A DNA stretch of 64,000 nt from RPQJ01 sp963754125 (lineage in GTDB: Bacteria; Pseudomonadota; Gammaproteobacteria; Steroidobacterales; Steroidobacteraceae), in contig CAVWEX010000001.1 in the NCBI GenBank assembly GCA_963754125.1, positions 248,001-312,000 on the forward strand, given 5' to 3'. This document shows positions 45,513 to 54,478 of the stretch, one piece after another. The position numbers were made by a program, and so were the translations under genes. How positions within the stretch are numbered: position 1 is the stretch's first letter; each line of letters starts with the position of its first letter. The notes under the pieces are model-generated. The model worked only from the letters and a program-made list of their open reading frames with translations, ran no database searches and was not told the DNA's origin.

Positions 45513-45528
45513 TCTAGGATCGGCACCC

Positions 45529-46386
45529 ATGAGCTACCGCAGCGTGTTCCGGCCGGGCCTCTTCACGGGCCACACCCTCCTCGTCACCGGCGCGGGCAGC
45601 GGCATCGGCCGCTGCACCGCCCACGAGCTCGCCGCGCTCGGCGCGCACGTGGTCCTCGTTGGTCGCAGCGCGGAGAAGCTCGCCGCGGTCGAGGCCGAGA
45701 TCCGGGACGACGGCGGCGACGCCAGCCACGCCGCCTGCGACATCCGCGACGAGGACGCGGTGAAGGCTGCCGTGGCCGCCATCCTCGTGGCGCGCGGCCG
45801 CATCCACGGCCTCGTGAACAACGCGGGCGGGCAGTACCCCTCCCCGCTCGAGAACATCTCCGGCAAGGGCTGGCAGGCCGTGCTCGCCACCAACCTCACC
45901 GGCGGCTTCCTGATGGCGCGCGAGTGCTACGTGCAGTGCATGCGCGCCCACGGCGGCGCCATCGTCAACATGCTCGCCGACATGTGGCACGGCATGCCGG
46001 GCATGGGGCACAGCGGGGCGGCGCGAGCCGGCATGCTCAACTTCACCGAGACCGCCGCCTGCGAGTGGGCGCCGGTGCGGGTGAATGCGGTGGCGCCCGG
46101 CTGGATCGCTTCGAGCGGCATGGATACCTACCCCGAGGCGATGAAGCCGCTGATCCAGGGCCTCGCGAAGCACGTGCCCGCGGCACGCCTCGGCACCGAG
46201 TCCGAGGTCGCAGCGGCGATCGTGTTCCTGCTGTCGGAGGCTGCGGCGTTCGTCTCGGGCGCCTGCCTGCGCATCGACGGCGCGGCACCGAACGCGCGCC
46301 GCCACTGGATGATGCCGGCCGGGAAGGCCGCCCCGCAGTTCGACGGCTTCCACCGCAGCCGCAAGCCGCGCGTGCTCGGGGACTGA
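45529..46386 (+). CDS. SDR-family enoyl-CoA reductase-like protein
   Basis: 285 residues. Cofactor motif TGAGSGIGRCTA and VNNAGGQYPSP. In place of the classical YxxxK it has GHSGAARAGMLN, the pattern of the peroxisomal trans-2-enoyl-CoA reductase/dienoyl-CoA reductase branch, so a CoA-thioester substrate is likely. First gene of the plus-strand operon; the carboxylase beta gene starts two bases after its stop. In the P. aeruginosa atu operon an SDR (AtuB) occupies this same place. Confidence 0.87.
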   Translation: MSYRSVFRPGLFTGHTLLVTGAGSGIGRCTAHELAALGAHVVLVGRSAEKLAAVEAEIRDDGGDASHAACDIRDEDAVKAAVAAILVARGRIHGLVNNAGGQYPSPLENISGKGWQAVLATNLTGGFLMARECYVQCMRAHGGAIVNMLADMWHGMPGMGHSGAARAGMLNFTETAACEWAPVRVNAVAPGWIASSGMDTYPEAMKPLIQGLAKHVPAARLGTESEVAAAIVFLLSEAAAFVSGACLRIDGAAPNARRHWMMPAGKAAPQFDGFHRSRKPRVLGD

Positions 46387-46388
46387 GC

Positions 46389-48005
46389 GTGCCGGCCTTC
46401 TCATCGTCCCTCGCGACGCAGGGCGAGGCCTTCGCCGACAACCGTGCGCACCTGGTCGCGCTCGTCGAGGAACTGCGCGGAATCGAGGCACGCACCGAAG
46501 CGGCCTCGGCAAGATCCGCGCCGCGCTTCGCGAAGCGCGGCCAGCTGCTGCCGCGCGAGCGCCTCGGGCTGCTGCTCGATGCCGGCGCGCCGTTCCTGCA
46601 GCTCTCGACCCTCGCGGGTTACCTGCTCGACGTCGTCGATCCCGCGAAGACCGTGCCGGGCGGCGGCTGCATCGCGGGCGTCGGGCGCATCGCGGGCGTC
46701 ACCTGCCTGGTCGTCGTGGACGACTCGGGCATCGAGGCCGGCGCGCTGCAGCCGATGGGACTCGAGAAGTTCCAGCGCGCGCAGCAGATCGCGCTCGAGA
46801 ACCGCCTGCCCTTCGTGCACCTCGTGGAGTCCGCAGGCGCCAACCTGCTGCGCTACCGCGTCGAGGACTTCATCAACGGCGGCTCGCACTACTGCCGGCT
46901 CGCGCGGCTGTCGGCCGCCGGCCTGCCGGTGCTCACGCTGGTGCACGGCAGCGCCACGGCGGGCGGCGCCTACATGCCGGGGCTGTCGGACTACGTGGTC
47001 ATGGTGCGCGACCGCGCGCGCGCCTTCCTCGCCGGTCCGCCGCTGCTGCGCGCGGCGACCGGCGAGATCGCGACCGAGGAGGATCTCGGCGGCGCCGCCA
47101 TGCACGCCACCGTCTCGGGCCTCGCCGAGTACCTCGCTGACGACGACGCCGACGGCATCCGCATCCTGCGCGAACTGGTCGGGCACCTCGGCTGGCAGCG
47201 CTTCGAGGCGCCGCTGCCCTCGGGTCGCGAGCCGCTCTACCCGGCGGACGACCTGCTCGGCCTGATGCCGCGTGACGGCCGCAAGCCCGTGGACATGCGC
47301 GAGGTGATCGCGCGCCTCGTGGACGGCTCCGAGCTGCTCGAGTTCAAGGCCGGCTACGGGCCGGGCACCGTCTGCGCACACGCGGACATCCACGGACTGC
47401 CGGTCGGCATCCTGACCAACAACGGCCCGCTCGACCCGGCGGGGTCGGTCAAGGCCACGCACTTCATCCAGGCCTGCTGCCAGAGCGGGATCCCGCTCCT
47501 CTACCTGCAGAACACCACGGGCTACATCGTGGGCACGGAGTCCGAGCGCGGCGGGATGATCAAGCACGGCTCCAAGATGATCCAGGCCGTGGCCTGCGCC
47601 TCGGTGCCGCAGGTGACGGTCCAGTGCGGCGCGTCCTTCGGCGCCGGCAACTACGGCATGTGCGGCCGCGGCTTCTCGCCGCGGTTTCTCTTCACCTGGC
47701 CCAACGCGCGCACCGCCGTGATGGGCGCCGAGCAGGCCGCCACCACCATGGCGATCGTCATGGAGGACTCGGCGCGGGCCAAGGGCCGCGAGCCCGACCG
47801 AGCCCAGATCGACGGCCTGCGCGGCATGATCACGGCGACCTTCGAGCGCCAGACCTCGGCCTTCTACACGTCGGGCCGCCTGCTCGACGACGGCGTCATC
47901 GACCCCCGCGACACGCGCCGCGTGCTTGGATTCGTCCTCTCGCTCTTCCGCCGCGCCGAGCGGGTGGCCCTGCGGCCGCTCGACTTCGGCGTCGCCCGCC
48001 CCTGA
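46389..48005 (+). CDS. Acyl-CoA carboxylase carboxyltransferase (beta) subunit, AtuC/LiuB-like
   Basis: 538 residues, GTG start two bases after the SDR stop. It transfers CO2 from carboxy-biotin to a branched enoyl-CoA. Key segments are VPGGGCIAGVGRIAGV, VESAGANLLRYRVEDF, GSATAGGAYMPGLSDYV, LQNTTGYIVGTESER and GAGNYGMCGRGFSPRF. These fit the methylcrotonyl/geranyl-CoA carboxylase branch. Gene order, and a length equal to that I recall for AtuC, favour geranyl-CoA-type substrates; methylcrotonyl-CoA is the alternative. Its biotin partner is at 50022. Confidence 0.9.
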   Translation: MPAFSSSLATQGEAFADNRAHLVALVEELRGIEARTEAASARSAPRFAKRGQLLPRERLGLLLDAGAPFLQLSTLAGYLLDVVDPAKTVPGGGCIAGVGRIAGVTCLVVVDDSGIEAGALQPMGLEKFQRAQQIALENRLPFVHLVESAGANLLRYRVEDFINGGSHYCRLARLSAAGLPVLTLVHGSATAGGAYMPGLSDYVVMVRDRARAFLAGPPLLRAATGEIATEEDLGGAAMHATVSGLAEYLADDDADGIRILRELVGHLGWQRFEAPLPSGREPLYPADDLLGLMPRDGRKPVDMREVIARLVDGSELLEFKAGYGPGTVCAHADIHGLPVGILTNNGPLDPAGSVKATHFIQACCQSGIPLLYLQNTTGYIVGTESERGGMIKHGSKMIQAVACASVPQVTVQCGASFGAGNYGMCGRGFSPRFLFTWPNARTAVMGAEQAATTMAIVMEDSARAKGREPDRAQIDGLRGMITATFERQTSAFYTSGRLLDDGVIDPRDTRRVLGFVLSLFRRAERVALRPLDFGVARP

Positions 48006-48018
48006 ACCGGAGACCCGA

Positions 48019-49170
48019 ATGCAGTTCACCCAGGAACACGAGGAACTGAAGCGCACCGTCGAGCGCTTCGTCGAGAACGAGCTCAACCCTCACGTGGACG
48101 AGTGGGAGGAAGCCGGCATCTTTCCCGCCCACGAGGTGTTCAGGAAGCTCGGCGACCTGGGGCTGCTCGGCCTCACCAAGCCCGAGGCCTACGGCGGCGC
48201 GGGGCTCGACTACAGCTACTCGGTGGTCATGGCCGAGGCGCTCGGCAACACCCGCTGCGGCGGCGTGCCCATGGCCATCGGCGTGCAGACCGACATGGCG
48301 ACCCCCGCCCTCGCCCGCTTCGGCTCCGACGAGCTGCGCGCCGAGTTCCTCACGCCCGCAATCACCGGCGAGCAGGTCGTCTGCGTCGGCGTCTCCGAGC
48401 CCGGCGCGGGCTCGGACGTCGCCTCGATCCGCACCACCGCGCGCAAGGACGGCGGCGACTACGTGATCAACGGCGGCAAGATGTGGATCACCAGCGGCAC
48501 GCAGGCCGACTGGATGTGCTGCCTCGCCAACACCGGCGAGGGCAAGCCGCACAGGAACAAGTCGCTGATCATCATCCCGATGAAGACGAAGGGCGTCACG
48601 GTCGAGCGCAAGCTGCGCAAGATCGGCATGAACTCCTCGGACACCGCCGTGATCCACTTCGACGACGTGCGCGTGCCGCAGCGCCACCTGATCGGCACGG
48701 AAGGCGCGGGGTTCATGTACCAGATGATCCAGTTCCAGGAGGAACGGCTGTGGGGCGCCGCGAACGCGCTCAGGGGCCTCGATATCGCGGTGCGCGAGAC
48801 CATCGAGTACACGCGCAATCGCAAGGCCTTCGGGCGCGCGGTGATCGACAACCAGGTCGTGCACTTCACCCTCGCCGAGCTCTCGACCGAGATCGAGGCG
48901 CTGCGCGCGCTCGTGTACCGCGCCACCGAGCTCTACATCTCCGGCAAGGACGTGACGCAGCTCGCCTCCATGGCCAAGCTCAAGGCCGGCCGGCTCACCC
49001 GCGAGGTCGCCGACAAGTGCCTGCAGTACTGGGGCGGCATGGGCTACACCTGGGAGAACCCGGTATCGCGCCTGTTCCGCGACGGGCGCCTCGCCTCGAT
49101 CGGCGGCGGCACGGACGAAGTGATGCTGGGCATCATCTGCAAGCTCATGGGCATCCTGCCAAAGGCCTGA
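48019..49170 (+). CDS. Acyl-CoA dehydrogenase, AtuD (citronellyl-CoA dehydrogenase)-like
   Basis: 383 residues. Starts FTQEHEELKRTVERFVENE and has CVGVSEPGAGSDVASIRTT, GGKMWITSGTQADWMCCLAN, VRVPQRHLIGTEGAGFMYQM, and an end LRYWGGMGYTW-like block (CLQYWGGMGYTWENPVSRLF). The overall pattern recalls the AtuD/AtuF-adjacent dehydrogenases of acyclic terpene breakdown. It lies between the carboxylase beta and hydratase genes, with 13-base gaps on both sides. Function at substrate level is inference from order and remembered similarity. Confidence 0.9.
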   Translation: MQFTQEHEELKRTVERFVENELNPHVDEWEEAGIFPAHEVFRKLGDLGLLGLTKPEAYGGAGLDYSYSVVMAEALGNTRCGGVPMAIGVQTDMATPALARFGSDELRAEFLTPAITGEQVVCVGVSEPGAGSDVASIRTTARKDGGDYVINGGKMWITSGTQADWMCCLANTGEGKPHRNKSLIIIPMKTKGVTVERKLRKIGMNSSDTAVIHFDDVRVPQRHLIGTEGAGFMYQMIQFQEERLWGAANALRGLDIAVRETIEYTRNRKAFGRAVIDNQVVHFTLAELSTEIEALRALVYRATELYISGKDVTQLASMAKLKAGRLTREVADKCLQYWGGMGYTWENPVSRLFRDGRLASIGGGTDEVMLGIICKLMGILPKA

Positions 49171-49183
49171 ACGGGGAGCCCTC

Positions 49184-50025
49184 ATGACCGCAACCGCCAC
49201 CGCGCCCGGCGACCTGCTTCAGGTCGAGCAACGCGGCCCGTTCTGGTTTGCCCGGCTGAACCGTCCCGACAAGCGCAACGCGCTTTCGGACGAACTGGTC
49301 GAGGCACTCGTCGCCCTGCTCGAGCGCGTCGGCGCGGACCTCGAGGCGCGCGCGCTGGTGATCTCCGGCGCCGGCGGGCATTTCTGCGCCGGCGCGGATT
49401 TCGCGGGCTTCCTCGCGCTCATGCAGACCGCGCCCGGACAGGCCGACGACCCGATCGCGCGCTACAACCGCGGCTTCGGCGCGATGCTCGAGCGCGTGGC
49501 GGCGCTGCCCGTGCCCGACGATCGCGGTCGTGAGCGGCGTCGCGATGGGCGGCGGCTGCGGCCTCGCGGCCGCCTGCGACCGCGTCATCGCGGCGGAGGA
49601 TGCGACCTTCGCCATGCCCGAGGTCACGCTCGGCGTAGCACCTGCGCAGATCGCACCCTTCGTGGTGCGGCGCGCCGGTGCGCGGCGAGCGCGCTGGCTG
49701 ATGCTCGGCGGCGCGCGGCTCAAGGCGGCAGAAGCACACGTCCGAGGGCCTTGCCGACGTGGTCGTCCCCGCGGCCGGATTGCGCGCGGCGCTCGAAGCC
49801 GAGCTGCGGCTGCTCGCCGCGGCGGAGCCCGCGGCGCTGCGCGCCACCAAGCGCATCGTCAATCGCACGCTCGAGGCGCCGCTCGCGGCCTCGCTCGACG
49901 CCGCCGCGCTCGAGTTCGCCGGCCTGCTGCGCCACGGCGCGGCACGCGAGGGCATCGCGGCGACCGTGGGCCGGCGCGCCACGGCGTGGGCCGTGCCGCT
50001 GCCCGAACTGCCGGACTTCCCGTGA
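49184..50025 (+). CDS. Enoyl-CoA hydratase, AtuE/LiuC-like (two frame breaks)
   Basis: About 280 residues, crotonase fold. FARLNRPDKRNALSDELVEA, ISGAGGHFCAGADFAGF and VVSGVAMGGGCGLAAACD carry the oxyanion hole; MPEVTLGVAPAQIAPFVVRR follows. Extra bases at about 49515 (CC to CCC) and 49741 (T) break the frame; removing them gives VPTIAVVSG and HAEGLADVVVP. In the atu/liu pathways the hydratase acts on the carboxylated glutaconyl-CoA product. The stop overlaps the start of the biotin subunit (GTGA). Confidence 0.85.
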
Positions 50026-52046
50026 AGACGCTCAATCGCCTGCTGATCGCCAACCGCGGCGAGATCGCGGTGCGCATCGCGCGCAGTGCGCGGCGCCTCG
50101 GGATCGCCACGATCGCCGTGTGCTCGGACCCCGACCGCAGCAACCCGCACGTCGCGGCCTGCGACGAGTACGTGCCGATCGGCGGCACGTCGCCGGCCGA
50201 CTCGTATCTCGTCGTCGACAAGATCCTCGCCGCCGCGCGCGCCAGCGGCGCACAGGCGATCCACCCGGGCTACGGGTTCCTCTCCGAGAACGCGGCCTTC
50301 GCCGCCGCCGTGGCGGAGGCGGGCCTCGTGTTCGTCGGCCCGCCCGCGGCCGCGATCGAGGCCATGGGCGACAAGGCGCGCGCGCGGCAGCGCATGGCCG
50401 CGGCCGGCATCCCGGTGGTGCCGGGCTACGACGGCGACGCGCAGGACGAGGCGACCCTTGTGGCCGAGGCGGCACGCATCGGCTTCCCGGTCATGGTCAA
50501 GGCCGCGGCCGGCGGCGGCGGCCGCGGCATGCGCCGGGTGGAGCAGGCCGACGACCTGCCCGCGGCGTTGCGCAGCGCCGCCTCCGAGGCCGCCAAGGCC
50601 TTCGGCGACGGGCGGCTGATCCTCGAGCGCGCGGTCGTCGAGCCGCGGCACGTCGAGATCCAGGTGTTCGCCGACGCGCACGGCCACGTCGTGCACTTGG
50701 GCGAGCGCGACTGCTCCGTGCAGCGCCGGCACCAGAAGATCGTCGAGGAAGCGCCCTCGCCCGCGGTGGACCCGGTGCTGCGCGAGCGCATGGGCCAGGC
50801 GGCCACGGCGGTGGCGCGCGAGATCGGCTACGTGGGCGCGGGCACGGTCGAGTTCCTGCTCGACCGCGAGGGCCGCTTCTACTTCATGGAGATGAACACG
50901 CGGCTGCAGGTGGAGCACCCGGTGACGGAGCTCGTCACCGGACTCGACCTGGTCGAGCTGCAACTGCGCGTGGCGCGCGGCGAGCCGCTGCCGGTGGCGC
51001 AGGAGGACATTCGAATCCGCGGCCACGCGATCGAGGTGCGGCTGTGTGCCGAGGAGCCGGCCGACGACTTCCTGCCGCGCAGCGGCCCGGTGCTCGACTG
51101 GCGGCCCGAGCCGCTCGCGCGCTGCGACCACGCGCTCGCGACCGGCATGACGGTGAGCCCGCACTACGACTCGATGCTGGCCAAGGTGATCGCGCACGGC
51201 GCGACGCGCGCCGAGGCGCTCGATCGGCTGGCCCTCGCGCTCGACCGCACGGCGCTGCTCGGCGTGCCGTCGAACCGCGCGTTCCTCGCCCGCGTGCTGC
51301 GTCACCCCGTCTTCGTGGACGGCTCGACGGTCTCCACCGCGTTCATCGAGCGCCATTTCCCGCAGGGCACGGACCGCGCCGACGCGCCCGACGAGGCGAC
51401 CTGGCGGCTCGCGGCCTGGCTGTCGCTCGCCGCCGCGCCCGAGGGCGGACACGACGGCGAGGACGAACCGGGCTGGCGAAACTGGAGCAACGCGCGACCG
51501 CTGCCGGCGCCGTGGCGGCTGCGCTGGCGTGCGCCACAGGCGCTGGCGGAGCAGGCCGAGGTCGAGCGCGCGGGCCACGTGCGACTCGCGCCCGGCGGCG
51601 CGACGCTCGAGTCGGCGGGCGCGGCGGCACCGGTCAGCGGCACCGTCGCGGGCACGCCCGTTCCGCCGTGCTGCGACGGCGAGGCCGAGGTGGACGGCGT
51701 CGCCCTCGCCTACCGCTACGCCTGGGACGGCGCCACGCTCTGGCTGCACACGCGCCGCGGCGACTTTGCCTTCGACTGCCTGCGACGCGCACCGCGGCGT
51801 TCCGCCGCCGAGCTCGCCGCGCAGTCGGACGAGGTGCGTGCGGCGATCAACGGCCGCGTGCTCGAGGTGGCGGTAGTGGCAGGGGCGGAGGTGCAGGCCG
51901 GCCAGCGCCTGTGCACACTCGAGGCGATGAAGATGGAACACGAGCTGCGCGCGCCGCGCGGCGGAATGATCGCTGCGGTCGAGGTCGCGGCCGGGCAGCA
52001 GGTCGCGCCGGGCCAGGTGCTGATGCGCTACGAACGAGGTGCCTGA
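50022..52046 (+). CDS. Acyl-CoA carboxylase biotin (alpha) subunit, AtuF/LiuD-like
   Basis: 674 residues, GTG start inside the hydratase stop. Domains: biotin carboxylase N-terminal (LLIANRGEIAVRIARSARR), ATP-grasp with AAAGGGGRGMRRV, MEMNTRLQVEHPVTE, a linker, and a C-terminal biotinyl domain with LEAMKMEHEL (biotin-Lys637). It carboxylates its own biotin with ATP and bicarbonate and hands CO2 to the beta subunit at 46389. Length suits methylcrotonyl/geranyl-CoA carboxylases. Confidence 0.92.
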   Translation: MKTLNRLLIANRGEIAVRIARSARRLGIATIAVCSDPDRSNPHVAACDEYVPIGGTSPADSYLVVDKILAAARASGAQAIHPGYGFLSENAAFAAAVAEAGLVFVGPPAAAIEAMGDKARARQRMAAAGIPVVPGYDGDAQDEATLVAEAARIGFPVMVKAAAGGGGRGMRRVEQADDLPAALRSAASEAAKAFGDGRLILERAVVEPRHVEIQVFADAHGHVVHLGERDCSVQRRHQKIVEEAPSPAVDPVLRERMGQAATAVAREIGYVGAGTVEFLLDREGRFYFMEMNTRLQVEHPVTELVTGLDLVELQLRVARGEPLPVAQEDIRIRGHAIEVRLCAEEPADDFLPRSGPVLDWRPEPLARCDHALATGMTVSPHYDSMLAKVIAHGATRAEALDRLALALDRTALLGVPSNRAFLARVLRHPVFVDGSTVSTAFIERHFPQGTDRADAPDEATWRLAAWLSLAAAPEGGHDGEDEPGWRNWSNARPLPAPWRLRWRAPQALAEQAEVERAGHVRLAPGGATLESAGAAAPVSGTVAGTPVPPCCDGEAEVDGVALAYRYAWDGATLWLHTRRGDFAFDCLRRAPRRSAAELAAQSDEVRAAINGRVLEVAVVAGAEVQAGQRLCTLEAMKMEHELRAPRGGMIAAVEVAAGQQVAPGQVLMRYERGA

Positions 52047-52906
52047 TGTCGAAGACGGTCGTCACCTGCGCGCTCACCGGCGTGCTCACCGATCCCGCGC
52101 AGCACCACGTCCCGGTGACGCCCGAGCAGATGGCGCGCGAGGCACGCGCGGCGTTCGACGCCGGCGCCTCGGTCATGCACGTGCACTTCCGCCAGCAGAA
52201 GCCGGGCCTCGGTCACCTGCCCTCGTGGGAGCCGGCCGTGGCCGCGGAGATCGCCCAGGCGATCCGCGACGCCTGCCCCGGCGTGATCTTCAACCAGTCC
52301 ACCGGCGTCGTCGGGCCCGACATCGCAGGGCCCGCCGCCTGCATGCGCGCCATCCGTCCCGAGATCGCCGCCTGCAATGCAGGCTCGCTCAACTACCTCA
52401 AGGTCAAGAGCGACGGCTCGTGGGCGTGGCGGCCGATGCTGTTCGACAACCCGGTCGAGAAGGTCGCCGCCTTCCTCGAGGTGATGCAGGAAACGGGCGC
52501 GCTGCCCGAGTTCGAGTGCTTCGACACCGGCATCGTGCGCACGGTGGAGATGTACGCCCGCACCGGGCTGTACAAGGGCCACCTCGACTACAACTTCGTG
52601 ATGGGCGTGGAGTCCGGCATGCCGGCCGATCCCGAGCTGCTGCCGATCCTCGCGCGCCTCGTCGCGCCGGGCGCCACCTGGCAGGTCACCGCGATCGGGC
52701 GCGCCAACATCTGGCCGCTGCACCGGCGCACCGCCGAACTCGGCGGCAACCTGCGCACGGGCCTCGAGGACACCTTCTACCTGCCCGACGGCAGCAAGGC
52801 GACCAGCAACGGTCCGCTGATCGAGGCGATCGTGCGCCTTGCGCGCGAGTCGGGCCGCGAGATCGCAAGCCCGTCGGAGGCGCGTAGCCTCCTGCACCTT
52901 CACTGA
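52046..52906 (+). CDS. BKACE (DUF849) beta-keto acid cleavage enzyme
   Basis: 286 residues, coupled to the biotin subunit (TGATG). Starts VVTCALTGVLTDPAQHHVPV; zinc-type motif VMHVHFR; IFNQSTGVVG; GIVRTVEMYARTG; VGLEDTFYLPDG-like end (RTGLEDTFYLPDGSKATSN). These enzymes condense a beta-keto acid with acetyl-CoA, giving acetoacetate and a new acyl-CoA. In this operon it could process the keto product after the lyase step, or replace it. No HMG-CoA-type lyase gene lies in the window, which makes its presence notable. Confidence 0.92.
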   Translation: MSKTVVTCALTGVLTDPAQHHVPVTPEQMAREARAAFDAGASVMHVHFRQQKPGLGHLPSWEPAVAAEIAQAIRDACPGVIFNQSTGVVGPDIAGPAACMRAIRPEIAACNAGSLNYLKVKSDGSWAWRPMLFDNPVEKVAAFLEVMQETGALPEFECFDTGIVRTVEMYARTGLYKGHLDYNFVMGVESGMPADPELLPILARLVAPGATWQVTAIGRANIWPLHRRTAELGGNLRTGLEDTFYLPDGSKATSNGPLIEAIVRLARESGREIASPSEARSLLHLH

Positions 52907-52938
52907 CCGCGCCGCGCTGCGGGCACAAGGGGTTCGCC

Positions 52939-54114
52939 ATGGGCTTCATCATTCGGATCGTCGGCGTGCTGCTGCTCGCGATGGCGGCTTATCTCGCCTT
53001 CTGGCCCGTGCCGATCGAGCCCGTGGCCTGGGAGGCGCCGACGTTCACGGGCTACGCCGGGCCGCACGCGGTCAACGATCGGCTTGCGGCCGTGACGCGG
53101 GTGGACGTATCGCCCGAGGTCGGTCCCGAGCACATCGACTTCGGTCCGGACGGCCGGCTCTACACCGGCGTGCTGTCCGGCGCGATCCTGCGCATGAACC
53201 CGGACGGCACGCAGGTCGAGACGGTCGTGAACACCGGCGGGCGGCCGCTCGGCTTCGACTTCGCGGCGGACGGCACGCTGATCGTCGCCGACGCGATCAA
53301 GGGCCTGCTGGCCGTGACGCCCGACGGCGAAGTGACCGTGCTCGCGGACCAGGTCGACGGCGACCCGATCCGCTACGCGGACGCCGTCGTGATCGCCGCG
53401 GATGGACGCATGTACTTCACCGACGCCACGCGACGCTTCTCACCGCGGGAGCTGGGGACGTTCGACGCCTCCGTGCTCGACATCCTCGAGCACTCCTGCA
53501 CGGGCCGGGTGCTCGTGTACGAACCCGCGGCGGCGCGCGCCGCGCTCGTGATCGGCGGGCTGTGCTTCCCGAACGGCGTGGCGCTCTCCGGCGACGAGCG
53601 GCACCTGTTCATCGCCGAGACCGGCGAGTACCGGATCTGGAAGGTGGACGTGGCCGCTCGCGGTCTCGATGCGCGGTCGGCGCTGGCCTCCGGCGATGCA
53701 CGCGCCCGGGTGATCGCCTCGAACCTGCCGGGCTTTCCCGACAACCTCACCCGCAGCGCCGATGGCCGACTCTGGACCGGGCTCACCAAGCCGCGCGCCG
53801 CGGCGATCGACCGCATGGCCTCGAAGCCCTGGCTGCGGGCCCTGACGCTCCGGCTGCCGAAGTCGCTGTGGCCGGTACCGCCCACCTACGGACACGTCAT
53901 CGCCTTCGACGAGGACGGCAGGGTGGTGGCCGACTTGCAGGACCCCGCGGGCCGGCTGGCCGAGACCAGCGGCGTCACCGAGCACGGCGGGCGGCTGTAC
54001 ATACACAGCCTGCACGCGCCGGCGCTCGGCGTCCTGGACGCCGCGGCCGCCGGCCTGCCGCCGGCCGGGTTACCAGAAGACCTGGAAACCGTGCAGGGCC
54101 CAGCCCAGCAGTAA
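52939..54114 (+). CDS. SMP-30/strictosidine synthase-like beta-propeller protein
   Basis: 391 residues with an N-terminal membrane anchor (IVGVLLLAMAAYLAFWPV). The propeller has GPEHIDFGPDGRLYTGVLSG, GRPLGFDFAADGTLIVAD, AVVIAADGRMYFTDATRR, LCFPNGVALSGDERHLFIAE and FPDNLTRSADGRLWTGL. It resembles strictosidine synthase-like/lactonase hydrolases, probably periplasmic and membrane-held. It begins 32 bases after BKACE and closes the operon. The true reaction is unknown. Its 3' end overlaps a small gene on the other strand. Confidence 0.85.
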   Translation: MGFIIRIVGVLLLAMAAYLAFWPVPIEPVAWEAPTFTGYAGPHAVNDRLAAVTRVDVSPEVGPEHIDFGPDGRLYTGVLSGAILRMNPDGTQVETVVNTGGRPLGFDFAADGTLIVADAIKGLLAVTPDGEVTVLADQVDGDPIRYADAVVIAADGRMYFTDATRRFSPRELGTFDASVLDILEHSCTGRVLVYEPAAARAALVIGGLCFPNGVALSGDERHLFIAETGEYRIWKVDVAARGLDARSALASGDARARVIASNLPGFPDNLTRSADGRLWTGLTKPRAAAIDRMASKPWLRALTLRLPKSLWPVPPTYGHVIAFDEDGRVVADLQDPAGRLAETSGVTEHGGRLYIHSLHAPALGVLDAAAAGLPPAGLPEDLETVQGPAQQ

Positions 54115-54186
54115 GAGGGTCGCGGCCACCCCGACGGCCAGGGCAGTGGTCAGGGCATAGAGATAGGTCGATTCCTGCGTGGACAT
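54070..54186 (-). CDS. 38-residue single-pass membrane protein
   Basis: Small ORF of 38 codons with a perfect AGGAGG six bases before its ATG. It encodes one transmembrane segment (about residues 9-31, including LAVGVAATLLLLGW) with a polar N-terminus (MSTQESTYLY) and aromatic end (FQVFW). It overlaps the tail of the SMP-30-like gene by 45 bases, converging. I know no named family. The Shine-Dalgarno and clean hydrophobic profile are the evidence that it is real. Confidence 0.7.
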   Translation of the reverse strand: MSTQESTYLYALTTALAVGVAATLLLLGWALHGFQVFW

Positions 54187-54294
54187 AGTGCCTCCTGTCA
54201 GACTCTTTCTAAGTCTGGCGCCGGTGGGGCACAGGTCGGCGGCCCCGCCGGGCCCGCCTCGAACTCAATGATGTCGAGGCAGGATTTTACGCCT

Positions 54295-54316
54295 ATTTGC
54301 TGCATTGCAGCTAAAT
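54295..54316. promoter_or_regulatory. Palindrome in LysR/small-ORF intergenic region
   Basis: ATTT-GCTGCA-T-TGCAGC-TAAAT: a 6-bp inverted repeat around one base, with AT flanks. It lies in the 292-base AT-richer gap between the small membrane protein and the LysR gene, a plausible regulator site. No T-N11-A LysR box is certain. Confidence 0.35.
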
Positions 54317-54478
54317 CGACCGGTTTTGGTGGGGTCGTCACGAAGCCGCACATGTACTTATATTTTTCAATGCCTTGAATGACGTCCGGAGAGGCAACCT
54401 AAAGCCCAGACGGGACGATTGTTCGCGGAATCGAGCCGAACCGTTGAATCGAGTTCGGATAGCCGGAACAATCCCGGC

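Noticed and set aside
49184..50025. Programmed frameshifting or pseudogene decay of the hydratase and other broken genes
   Set aside because: No slippery heptamer or pseudoknot at the breaks, and breaks occur in unrelated genes on both strands with the rest of each gene intact; sequence error is simpler.
45529..52046. Leucine-type liu operon
   Set aside because: Order with a leading SDR, acyl-CoA dehydrogenase after the beta subunit and no HMG-CoA lyase fits atu better; not fully excluded.
49184..52906. One 1240-residue fusion of hydratase and BKACE
   Set aside because: The middle is a shadow of the biotin carboxylase subunit; the ends belong to separate genes brought into one frame by extra bases.
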